Of a DNA stretch of 64,000 nucleotides, positions 19,525 to 31,051 are shown in pieces. Within the stretch, counting starts at the first letter, position 1. Every line of letters starts with the position of its first letter. The position numbers and the translations under genes were made by a program. The DNA is from Prado023 sp963700395. Lineage in GTDB: Bacteria > Actinomycetota > Actinomycetes > S36-B12 > CAIYMF01. The notes beneath the pieces were generated by a model. That model was not told where the DNA came from. It did no database searches and saw only the letters and a list, made by a program, of their open reading frames with translations. The stretch spans positions 186,001 to 250,000 of the forward strand of contig CAVOXI010000003.1 in NCBI GenBank assembly GCA_963700395.1. Direction: 5' to 3'.

Positions 19525-19613
19525 CTCGCCGGATCCTCCCCCCTGCCCGGTGCGTCTGTCGGCGGCGCTCCTACGCTACGCCAGCAGCGCCGCGGACTCG
19601 CACTGGCGTCGGG

Positions 19614-20033
19614 CTATCCGACGGTCAGCGTGATCGGCACAGCGGACAGCGCCCGGCTCACCGGGCAGGCCGCCTTCGCCGACTCCGCGGCCGTCCGGAA
19701 CGCGGCCTCGTCCACCCCGGGGGCGTCCCCGCTGACTGCCAGCCGGATGCCCGTGATCCCGGTGCCGGGCTGGAAGTCGACCTCAGCCGAGGTGGTCAGC
19801 CGCGTGGGGGGCGTCCCTGCCTGGCTGAGCAGCAACGAGAGGGACATCGAGTAGCACGTGGCGTGCGCCGCTGCGATCAGCTCCTCGGGGCTGGTGACGC
19901 CGTTGGGCTCGGCCGAGCGGGCCGGCCAGCTGACGGGATAGCTGCCGAGTCCTGAGGACTCGAAGGTCACCGTTCCGGCACCCTCAAGCAGGCTGCCGTC
20001 CCAGACCGTGGATGCGCGTCGTGTCGTTGCCAT
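19614..20033 (-). CDS. OsmC/Ohr-family peroxiredoxin-like protein
   Basis: A 139-residue OsmC-family protein. The two redox Cys residues are visible in AAHATCYSMSLSLLL and AKAACPVSRALS, the arrangement used for organic hydroperoxide reduction. It begins ATTRRASTVWDGSLLEGAGTV, typical of the OsmC subgroup rather than Ohr. ATG 20033 is supported by GGAGGA six bases upstream; an ATG at 20072 lacks such a site. Expected to be cytoplasmic and induced by osmotic or stationary-phase stress, although no regulatory site was identified. Confidence 0.88.
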   Translation of the reverse strand: MATTRRASTVWDGSLLEGAGTVTFESSGLGSYPVSWPARSAEPNGVTSPEELIAAAHATCYSMSLSLLLSQAGTPPTRLTTSAEVDFQPGTGITGIRLAVSGDAPGVDEAAFRTAAESAKAACPVSRALSAVPITLTVG

Positions 20034-20149
20034 GTCTGATCCTCCAGGGAGTCGTGTCGGTGGGTCGATCATGGTGCCGATCGGGCGTACGCGCCAATAG
20101 CCGAGCAGGGCAACGAGGGCGGGAGGACGTCCCTGCGGGGCCGAGACGC

Positions 20150-20194
20150 CCCGGCGAGCACTCCCACGTTCCCGGCGCGGGGGTGCTCGCCGGG
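20150..20194. repeat. 12-bp inverted repeat downstream of tRNA-Ser
   Basis: CCCGGCGAGCAC (20150-20161) and GTGCTCGCCGGG (20183-20194) pair perfectly around a 21-base loop. It follows, in the minus direction, the shorter terminator at 20209-20230, so it may be a second, backup terminator for the tRNA. Confidence 0.5.
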
Positions 20195-20208
20195 CGGGGA
20201 CGCACGAA

Positions 20209-20230
20209 GGGGCAGCCAACCGGCTGCCCC
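20209..20230 (-). terminator. terminator after tRNA-Ser
   Basis: Perfect 9-bp stem GGGGCAGCC/GGCTGCCCC with an AACC loop, followed on the minus strand by TTCGTGCG. It sits 11 bases beyond the 3' end of the minus-strand tRNA-Ser. Confidence 0.75.
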
Positions 20231-20240
20231 TCCTGTGCGG

Positions 20241-20325
20241 CGGAGGATACGGGATTTGAACCCGTGAGGGTGTTACCCCAACACGATTTCCAATCGTGCG
20301 CACTAGGCCACTATGCGAATCCTCC
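20241..20325 (-). tRNA. tRNA-Ser (anticodon GGA)
   Basis: The minus strand begins GGAGGATTCGCATAG and ends with ATCCTCC plus discriminator G. The anticodon stem-loop is CACGA-TTGGAAA-TCGTG, giving GGA. A long variable arm (TTGGGGTAACACCC) marks a class-II tRNA, and the T arm GGGTTCAAATCCC is canonical. The 85-base body has no encoded CCA. It reads Ser UCC/UCU codons. Confidence 0.95.
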
Positions 20326-20460
20326 GCCGGGAATCCTACGACGCACTGAGGGGTTCCTCCGAATCCTCCGGCCACGGGGCCACGGTGGACGCCAGCGGGC
20401 AGGTCCGGCCGGCTCCGGTCGGTGGTCGCTCCCGCCGCCAGTGGGCTTAGAATGGTCGCC

Positions 20461-20547
20461 GACCCCCCGTGTGGCGTCACCCTGTGAACCTCCCCAGGGC
20501 CGGAAGGCAGCAAGGATAAACGGGCTCTGGCGGGTGCGCGGGGGGTC
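20461..20547 (+). ncRNA. ffs: signal recognition particle RNA (4.5S type)
   Basis: The domain IV signature GGGCCGGAAGGCAGCAAGG is present with the opposing internal-loop strand, and the ends GACCCCCCG (20461-20469) and CGGGGGGTC (20539-20547) pair to close a single ~87-base hairpin. This is the small bacterial SRP RNA that binds Ffh and targets nascent membrane proteins. Its last two bases overlap the stop of the convergent minus-strand gene. Confidence 0.93.
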
Positions 20548-23500
20548 ACCTCTGCCCCGGGACCCGCCCACCGGTCTGCGCGAGCATCTCCCGGGCCGCC
20601 ATGCGCCCGGCTTCGACCACCACATCGAGCTGGTGGAACTCCAGCAGCCCGACCCCGAGGGGCGGCGGCGTGATCACGGTGGCACCGCTGGCGCGGGCCT
20701 GCGCCACAGCCCCGCCGCTGCCGATCATCATCACGCGCAGGAGCGTGTCCCCCAGGGGGGGCATGCGCGGCGGACCGGAGCGGACGGTGCCACCCCCGCC
20801 GCCCATCGCGATGTTCACCGCCAGGATCGGCCCCTCGTCGCGTTCGGTCAGCAGCCCGACCGGCAGGTTGTCCAGGACGCCCCCGTCGATGAGCAGCCGG
20901 TCGCCGTGCCGCATGGGCGGGAAGAGCACGGGCAGGGAGACGGAGGCCGCCACAGCCTCGGCCAGGTCGCCGCTCCGGTGCGCCACCTCGGTCCGGGCGA
21001 GCAGGTCGACACTCGTGCACCGGAACTGCCGCGGCAGGGCCCGGATCTCCTGGCCGCCGAAGCGGTCACGCAGCGCCCGCCGGTGCCGGCGTCCACGGGC
21101 CAGCGACACGGTCGGCAGCGTGTAGTCCCCGAAGGGGTTCGCGCGGACGAACTCGGAGTAGCAGACCTCGTGGATCTCCTCGGCGTCCAGCCCGGTCGCG
21201 TACAGGCCGGCAACGATGGACCCGACGCTGGTGCCGGCGACGCGATCGACGACGACCCCGGCGGAGGCCAGCTCCTGCAGGACCCCGATGTGAGCGAAGG
21301 CCCGCGCCCCACCCCCGGCGAGCACCAGGCCCACGGACCAGCCACCCACGCGGGCGGCGAGCGCGCGGAGGTCCGCGCGTGGGACGCCGTCGGCCACCAT
21401 CGTGACCTGCCAGGGATCGACCCGGTCGCACCAGCGCCCCAGGCTCTCCTCGTCAGGGCGTCCGCCGACGAGCACGAGATCCGCGCCGCGGAGCTCGATG
21501 GTCCGGGCAGCAGGGATCTCGCCTGGGGCGGCTGCGACGAGGATCACGTGGTCGGCCTGCCGCAGGCAGAAGTCCCGATGCGGGTCCTCCGCCGCGGCGA
21601 CGAGCAGGACCCGGTCGGCAGTGCGCTCTGCCTGCTCGAGCGCCTCGGGCCCGGGGTCCGACAGCGACTCCGCCCGCAGGTGGGTGCGCAGCTCAGCCAG
21701 CAGCCCGGCGGCCACAGCGTCAACGGGTGCCCCGGGATGCACGCCGATGACCGACACGACGACCGGCTGGGTCCCCGCCGGGTGGGCGGGGGGCCGGGAG
21801 TCGCTGAGCTGCTCGGCCAGCACCGCGGCCAGGGCGGGGTAGGCGCTGGGGTCCCGGGCCATGGCGCCGTCGAACTCAGCGCGCGACACCTCGCTGAGGA
21901 CGCTGTCACGACGGGCCCGGATCGAGGCCGAGCGGGTGCCCGCCGTCAGCAGGGCAAGCTCACCGACGACCGACCCCGGACCGAGTGCACGGACCACCTC
22001 GCCGCCGGCGACCACCTCGAGGCGCCCCGACCGGAGCACGAACACGGAGTCCGCCTCGTCGCCGGCGCGGAACAGCCAGTCGCCGGCGTCGAGGTGGCGA
22101 TCGTGGGCGCCACGTTCGAGTGCCGTGCGCACGTCCTCGGGCAGCCTGCTGAACAGCGGCAGGGTCGCGATCGACGCTGGCGCGGGGCCGGCTGGATCCG
22201 TCGCCGGCAGGTGCACCTCGATCCGGGCGGCCGACGGATCGTCGGCATCCTCGGTGGCGGGCCGGACCCTGCCCAGGAACATGGCGATGACCGCCACGGC
22301 CACGAAGCAGGCGACCGACATCCACCAGCCGTCACGGAAGGAGTCGACCGAGGTCGCCGGGGTGGGCGTCCCGATGATGACCACGAGCAGGGCGATCCCC
22401 AGGACGCCACCCATCTGCCGCGTGCTCGAGGCGACGGCCGACGCGGTGGCGTAACGGCCGCCGGGGACGGCCGCGAGTGTCGCGCTGCCGAGCAACGGCA
22501 GGGTCATGCCCACGCCGATCCCGCTGAGGACCTGGCCCGGCAACCACTGCGTCAGGAAGGCCGGAGTGGTGCCCACCTGGGTGGCGTACCAGGCGTAGGA
22601 GCTGGCCCAGATCAGCGCCCCCGGGACGATGAAGAGCCGATAGCCGCGCTTCGCGGCCATCGGGCCGAGGACGGCCGCGATGACGGCTGCGATCAGCGCC
22701 GCGGGGACGAGCGCCAGGCCGGCACGCAGGACGCTGTAGCGCCAGACGTAGGACAACCACAGGATGTTGGTCAGCAGGTACGCGTAGAACCCCATGCCGG
22801 CAGCGATCGTGGCGATGTTGCCGACCTTGAAGGCGCGGACCTTCAACAGCTCCGGGTCCAGCAGCGGCGACCGGTGCCGTCGGGAGCTGGACACGAACAG
22901 GACCAGGGTCAGCGCGGAGGCGGCGAAGCATCCGAGGACCGCCCAGCTGGTCCAACCCCAGTCGCCGCCCTGGACGATCCCCAGGGTGAGCAGCCCCAGC
23001 GCGACGGCGAACAGCGCGGCCCCGCCGAGGTCCGGCAGCGTGCGGCGCCCCGGGGCACGGCTCTCGACCAGCGACCGACGGGCGATCACCCACGCGGCGA
23101 TCCCGAAGGGAAGGTTGACCAGGAACGCCCATCGCCAGTCACCCACCTGGACGAGCAGGCCGCCGATCGGTGGCCCGAGCCCGGACGCCAGTGCGGCCGA
23201 GGCTCCCCACAGGCCGACGGCGTGCGTCCGACGCTCCGCCGGGAAGGCCGCGACGACCAGGGCCAGCGACGCTGGGACCAGCATGGCGGCGCCGAGTGCC
23301 TGGACGACCCGGGCGCCGATGAGGAAGGCCACCGACGGCGAGAGGGCGCAGATGACCGAGGCGACCGTGAACACCAGGACGCCCCAGACGAACGCACGCT
23401 TCCGGCCGATGAGGTCGGTCAGCCGCCCGAAGGGGACGAGGAAGGCCGCGAAGACGATGTTGTAGGCGTTGAGGACCCACGAGAGGTTGCTGATCGTCGA

Positions 23501-23668
23501 GTCCGGGAACGACTCGCGGATGCTCGGGAACGCGACGTTGACGATCGTGGCATCGAGGAAGGCGAGGAAGGCCCCGAACGAGGCGACCGCGAGGACCGTC
23601 CCGCTCGAGACCCGGCCCCGGGTGGTCACGCCCGAGGGGCTGGCGCCCGCCTGCACATCCGCGCTCAT
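20546..23668 (-). CDS. MFS transporter - cyclic-nucleotide-binding - patatin fusion protein
   Basis: A single 1040-residue chain. Residues ~20-475 are a DHA2-type (14-helix) major facilitator: FLDATIVNVAFPSI and FGRLTDLIGRKRAF are drug/H+ antiporter motifs. Residues ~500-630 form a CRP-like cyclic-nucleotide-binding barrel (LFRAGDEADSVFVLRSGRLEV, GSVVGELALLTAGTRSASI). Residues ~760-1000 are a patatin-like phospholipase with GLVLAGGGARAFAHIG (oxyanion loop), nucleophile Ser in GTSVGS and catalytic Asp in LIDGGVLDN. All catalytic signatures are intact. The same order is known from mycobacterial proteins of about this size (Rv3239c, Rv3728). Likely a membrane protein whose lipase faces the cytosol and whose activity may respond to a nucleotide; the substrate is unknown. 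ATG 23668. Confidence 0.88.
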   Translation of the reverse strand: MSADVQAGASPSGVTTRGRVSSGTVLAVASFGAFLAFLDATIVNVAFPSIRESFPDSTISNLSWVLNAYNIVFAAFLVPFGRLTDLIGRKRAFVWGVLVFTVASVICALSPSVAFLIGARVVQALGAAMLVPASLALVVAAFPAERRTHAVGLWGASAALASGLGPPIGGLLVQVGDWRWAFLVNLPFGIAAWVIARRSLVESRAPGRRTLPDLGGAALFAVALGLLTLGIVQGGDWGWTSWAVLGCFAASALTLVLFVSSSRRHRSPLLDPELLKVRAFKVGNIATIAAGMGFYAYLLTNILWLSYVWRYSVLRAGLALVPAALIAAVIAAVLGPMAAKRGYRLFIVPGALIWASSYAWYATQVGTTPAFLTQWLPGQVLSGIGVGMTLPLLGSATLAAVPGGRYATASAVASSTRQMGGVLGIALLVVIIGTPTPATSVDSFRDGWWMSVACFVAVAVIAMFLGRVRPATEDADDPSAARIEVHLPATDPAGPAPASIATLPLFSRLPEDVRTALERGAHDRHLDAGDWLFRAGDEADSVFVLRSGRLEVVAGGEVVRALGPGSVVGELALLTAGTRSASIRARRDSVLSEVSRAEFDGAMARDPSAYPALAAVLAEQLSDSRPPAHPAGTQPVVVSVIGVHPGAPVDAVAAGLLAELRTHLRAESLSDPGPEALEQAERTADRVLLVAAAEDPHRDFCLRQADHVILVAAAPGEIPAARTIELRGADLVLVGGRPDEESLGRWCDRVDPWQVTMVADGVPRADLRALAARVGGWSVGLVLAGGGARAFAHIGVLQELASAGVVVDRVAGTSVGSIVAGLYATGLDAEEIHEVCYSEFVRANPFGDYTLPTVSLARGRRHRRALRDRFGGQEIRALPRQFRCTSVDLLARTEVAHRSGDLAEAVAASVSLPVLFPPMRHGDRLLIDGGVLDNLPVGLLTERDEGPILAVNIAMGGGGGTVRSGPPRMPPLGDTLLRVMMIGSGGAVAQARASGATVITPPPLGVGLLEFHQLDVVVEAGRMAAREMLAQTGGRVPGQR

Positions 23669-23945
23669 CTGACCCCAGCCTCCGCTCGTCCCACCCTGAC
23701 CGCGCCACCCGCCACCCGGCTGGCCCCGGCCACCGGGACACGGCCGACAGAGCTCTGAGGCTCCGCCGGCTCCGGCTGGATGACGGGGGTGATCACGACC
23801 CCCCGACCTCCACGGACCGTAGTGGTTGGCCGGGCATCTCGCGCGTTGTGTGGCGGCGCGCCGTCGTCAGGAGTGGCCAGCAGGCGGTCGTCGGCAGGCG
23901 GTCGCCGACCGTTGGGACGCCGGGGCGATCAGGACGCCGGGGCCG
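23669..23945. other. intergenic region between clpB and the MFS-patatin gene
   Basis: 277 bases downstream of clpB and upstream of the MFS-patatin start, same strand. A weak hairpin GGGGG...CCCCC occurs near 23785-23803 and a GACGCCGGGGC motif repeats near 23920-23943. No gene is supported. The promoter of the MFS-patatin gene is presumably here but I could not identify it. Confidence 0.5.
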
Positions 23946-26531
<2,586 letters not shown>

Positions 26532-26570
26532 GGCGATCCTCCTTCGATCGATCATCGGTGTGCACGGAAT

Positions 26571-26587
26571 CGACCATCGGATGGTCG
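26571..26587. promoter_or_regulatory. palindrome before clpB
   Basis: CGACCAT-CGG-ATGGTCG, a perfect 7-bp inverted repeat 40 bases upstream of the clpB start, in the hspR-clpB gap. No HAIR motif is present here, so it may be a different operator or a small leader hairpin. Confidence 0.4.
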
Positions 26588-26617
26588 GAACTGTTCACAG
26601 CGATCGGACTGCGAGCT

Positions 26618-26947
26618 TCAGTGACGGCGCTCGGGGCGCCAGACGACCAGCGCCGTGGAGCGTTCGCGGCCCTCGAGGGCGTCGAGGCGGCGGCGCATGT
26701 CGTCGAGGTGCTCCTCGAGCTCGAGGATGCGCATGATCCCGGTGAGGTTCACGCCGTCGGCGGCCAGCCGCTGCACCTCGCGCAGGCGGGCGACGTCACG
26801 CATCGAGTACAGGCGGTTGCGACCGCCGGTACGGTTCGGGGACACCAGTCCGAGCCGGTCGTACTGGCGCAGCGTCTGCGGGTGCAGCCCGGCCAGGGAT
26901 GCCGCGATGGAGATGGCGTAGACCGGGGTGTCGTCGTCGAAGTTCAT
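26618..26947 (-). CDS. hspR: heat-shock repressor HspR (MerR family)
   Basis: A 109-residue MerR-type regulator. The N-terminal winged helix reads PVYAISIAASLAGLHPQTLRQYDRLGLVSPNRTGGRNRLYSMRDV, split here as helix-turn-helix (LHPQTLRQYDRLG) plus wing (NRLYSMRDVARL); a short dimerisation coiled coil follows. HspR binds HAIR operators and represses dnaK operons with DnaK as co-repressor in Streptomyces and mycobacteria. Its ATG overlaps the dnaJ stop (TGATG), so it is the last gene of the dnaK-grpE-dnaJ-hspR operon it is expected to control; a matching operator lies at 30858-30878. Confidence 0.95.
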   Translation of the reverse strand: MNFDDDTPVYAISIAASLAGLHPQTLRQYDRLGLVSPNRTGGRNRLYSMRDVARLREVQRLAADGVNLTGIMRILELEEHLDDMRRRLDALEGRERSTALVVWRPERRH

Positions 26948-28173
26948 CAGCTGCCTGCCTTGGTGCTCGTCGCGATGGCCATGAGGTCCGCGCGCGGGTC
27001 GGGCTCACCGGCAGCAGCGACGTATGCCGACAGCGCGGCCCTGGCCTCGTCGGACAGCGCGCGCGGGACCGCGACCTCGACGGTGACAAGGAGGTCGCCC
27101 ATGGTCCCGTCGCGGCGCGTGGCGCCCCGGCCCCGCACGCGGAAGGCGCGGCCGTTGGCGGTGCCCGCCGGGATCTTGAGCGTGACCTTCCCGCCGCGGG
27201 GCAGCGGGATCGGGACGTCGGCCCCGAGGGCCGCCTCGGCGAAGGTGATCGGGACGGTCACCGTCACGTTGTCCTTGGACCTGCCGAACACCGGGTCGGC
27301 GCCCACATGGACCACGATGAACAGGTCGCCGGGGGGGCCGCCGTTCTCGCCCTGGGCGCCCTTGCCCTTGAGGCGGATGCGCGCGCCGTCGGTGACGCCC
27401 GGAGGGATCCGGGCGCTGACCGGGCGAGCGGAGCGTCCGCGCCCGGAGCCGGCGCAGGTCGGGCACGGGGTGTCCACGACCATGCCCCGGCCGAGGCACT
27501 CACGGCACGGCTCGGACAGGGCGAACCCGCCCTGGCTGCGCACTGCCTGCCCGGTGCCGTTGCACGTCGGGCACATGCGCGGAGCGGTCCCCGCTGCTGC
27601 ACCCGTCCCTGCGCAGGCCGCGCACGGCTCCTCGGCCGTCAGGCGCATCGAGACGGTGACGCCGTCCAGGGCCTCGGCGAACGAGATCGTCGCCTCGCTC
27701 TCCACGTCGGCCCCGCGGCGCGCCGGACGGGCGCTCGTGCGCTGCCCGCCCCGGTTGAAGAGCCCGCCGAGGACGTCGCCGAACACGCCTCCGACACCGC
27801 CGCCGGCGCCCGCCGGGCCCCCGGCGCCACCGCCCTGCTGGCGCATCTGGGCCAACAGGTCGTCGAAGTTGATGCCCCCAGCGCCGCCGCTGGACCCTCC
27901 GCCCCCGAACCCGCCCGGGAACCGCGCTCCCCCACCGCCGAAGAGCGTGCGAGCCTCGTCGTACTCCTTGCGGCTCTTGGCATCGGAGAGGACGTCGTAG
28001 GCCTCGGAGACCTCCTTGAACTTGGCCTCCGCGGCCGCGTTGTCCGGATTCTTGTCCGGGTGGTGCTTGCGGGCGAGGGTGCGGTAGGCCTTCTTGATCT
28101 CATCGGCCGTCGCGTCCTTCTTGACCCCCAGGATCTTGTAGAAGTCCTTGTCGATCCAGTCCTTCGTGCTCAC
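26947..28173 (-). CDS. dnaJ: chaperone protein DnaJ
   Basis: A 408-residue type-I J-protein. The J domain has the HPD tripeptide at 38-40; a Gly/Phe-rich segment (~75-140) follows; the zinc domain has four CxxCxGxG repeats (CAACAGTG, CPTCNGTG, CRECLGRG, CPTCAGSG); then the two beta-barrel substrate domains. It delivers clients to DnaK and stimulates its ATPase. The start is GTG 28173, 28 bases after grpE. The first residues (STKDWIDKDFYKILGV) match actinobacterial DnaJ1. Confidence 0.96.
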   Translation of the reverse strand: MSTKDWIDKDFYKILGVKKDATADEIKKAYRTLARKHHPDKNPDNAAAEAKFKEVSEAYDVLSDAKSRKEYDEARTLFGGGGARFPGGFGGGGSSGGAGGINFDDLLAQMRQQGGGAGGPAGAGGGVGGVFGDVLGGLFNRGGQRTSARPARRGADVESEATISFAEALDGVTVSMRLTAEEPCAACAGTGAAAGTAPRMCPTCNGTGQAVRSQGGFALSEPCRECLGRGMVVDTPCPTCAGSGRGRSARPVSARIPPGVTDGARIRLKGKGAQGENGGPPGDLFIVVHVGADPVFGRSKDNVTVTVPITFAEAALGADVPIPLPRGGKVTLKIPAGTANGRAFRVRGRGATRRDGTMGDLLVTVEVAVPRALSDEARAALSAYVAAAGEPDPRADLMAIATSTKAGS

Positions 28174-28201
28174 CGCACCCTCACCTCCTCACGTGTCCCG
28201 T

Positions 28202-28876
28202 TCAGTCCGTGCCGGCGACCGACACGCGTGCCGGGCGAACGACTCGCCCGTTCATCTCGTAGCCGACCTGCAGGATCGTGACGACCGTCGGATCGGTCAC
28301 GCCCTCACGCTCCTCGCGCATCAACGCCTCGTGGCGGGTCGGGTCGAAAGGCTCGCCGACCGCTCCGAAGGGAGTCAGGCCCAGCCGCGCGACGGCGGCC
28401 TCCAGGGCCTCCCCGACGCTGCGGAAGCCACCCACGAGCTCGTCGTGGTCGCGCGCACGGCCGATGTCGTCGAGGATCGGCAGCAGCTCCGCCAGGGCGG
28501 CCTCGACGGCGCGCTCGCGCACGAGCTCCCGATCGCGCTCCACGCGCTTGCGGTAGTTGGAGTACTCCGCATGGACGCGCTGCAGGTCCGCGGTCAGGAT
28601 GGCCACCGGCTCGGACACGGCGTCCGCTGGCCCGGCTGCTGCTGCGGCCAGGTCAGCCTCGGCCGCGCTGAACTCCGCCTCGATGGCCTCGGCGTCCAGC
28701 GCCTCGGCCAGCAGGGCGTCGGCCTCGGCCGCCGCCGTCGTGGAGGGCTCCACGATCTCGCCCTCGACGACCTCCGGATCGACCGGGCCCTGCTGTGGGG
28801 GCGGCGTCCGGCTCGGGCGTCCCCGCCGCCGGGGGCTCGAAGCCCTCCGGAGGCGGGGTCTGCTCGGGACGCTCGG

Positions 28877-28880
<4 letters not shown>
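28202..28880 (-). CDS. grpE: nucleotide exchange factor GrpE, frameshifted near the N-terminus
   Basis: GrpE releases ADP from DnaK. The conserved coiled coil and beta domain are intact (LQRVHAEYSNYRKRVERD, LLPILDDIGRARDHDEL, PTRHEALMR, ILQVGYEMNGRVVRPARV). The start appears to be GTG 28880, overlapping the dnaK stop as GTGA. The first ~28 residues (TERPEQTPPPEGFEPPAAG...) read in one frame and then a +1 shift occurs in the G5 run 28797-28801 (plus strand). With four G's the chain continues as AAPQQGPVDPEVVEGEIVEP into the GrpE body. A homopolymer sequencing error is the simplest cause; read literally, the protein would have to start at 28753. Confidence 0.9.
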
Positions 28881-30745
<1,865 letters not shown>

Positions 30746-30812
30746 GGAGGGTGGTTCCTTTCCGTTCGGATACCCGGCGGCGACGCCGTCGGGCGGGTTT
30801 CTGACGCGCCCT

Positions 30813-30841
30813 ATCCTCCCGTGCCTCGTACTTTATGTCAA
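30813..30841 (-). promoter_or_regulatory. dnaK operon promoter
   Basis: On the minus strand TTGACA (30841-30836) and GAGGAT (30818-30813) are spaced by 17 bases, a good sigma-A arrangement. The leader to the dnaK ATG would be about 60 bases. A HAIR element lies just upstream. Confidence 0.65.
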
Positions 30842-30857
30842 GTCCGCGCTCAGAATA

Positions 30858-30878
30858 CTTGAGTCGTCTTGGCTCAAG
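30858..30878. promoter_or_regulatory. HAIR operator for HspR
   Basis: CTTGAGT-N7-GCTCAAG, differing in one position from the published HspR inverted repeat CTTGAGT-N7-ACTCAAG. It lies 17 bases upstream of the dnaK -35 box. A further half-site (ACTTGA) overlaps the -35. Confidence 0.8.
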
Positions 30879-30960
30879 TTGCTGGAGGCACTCGCGATCG
30901 CCCTGAGACCGGCGGCAACGACTGCCCGGATTGCCCACCCGTCGGGCGAATCGACTATGT

Positions 30961-30972
30961 TACCGATCGGTA
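30961..30972. promoter_or_regulatory. 12-bp palindrome before the EtfD-like gene
   Basis: TACCGATCGGTA is a perfect palindrome 80 bases upstream of the EtfD-like start and near a possible -10 (TATGTT, 30956-30961). It has the form of a TetR-family operator; no such regulator is encoded nearby. Confidence 0.45.
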
Positions 30973-31051
30973 GGGTCCCACGTGCGGGGCCGCTGCGAAC
31001 TGGGGCGAGAATGGGCCGGGCGGGGCACCCCCGGTCAGGAGGTTGGCGGAC

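Noticed and set aside
20012..23758. 1248-codon open frame on the plus strand
   Set aside because: Exact antisense of the MFS-patatin gene; Arg/Gly/Asp-rich composition without any motif. High GC produces such shadows.
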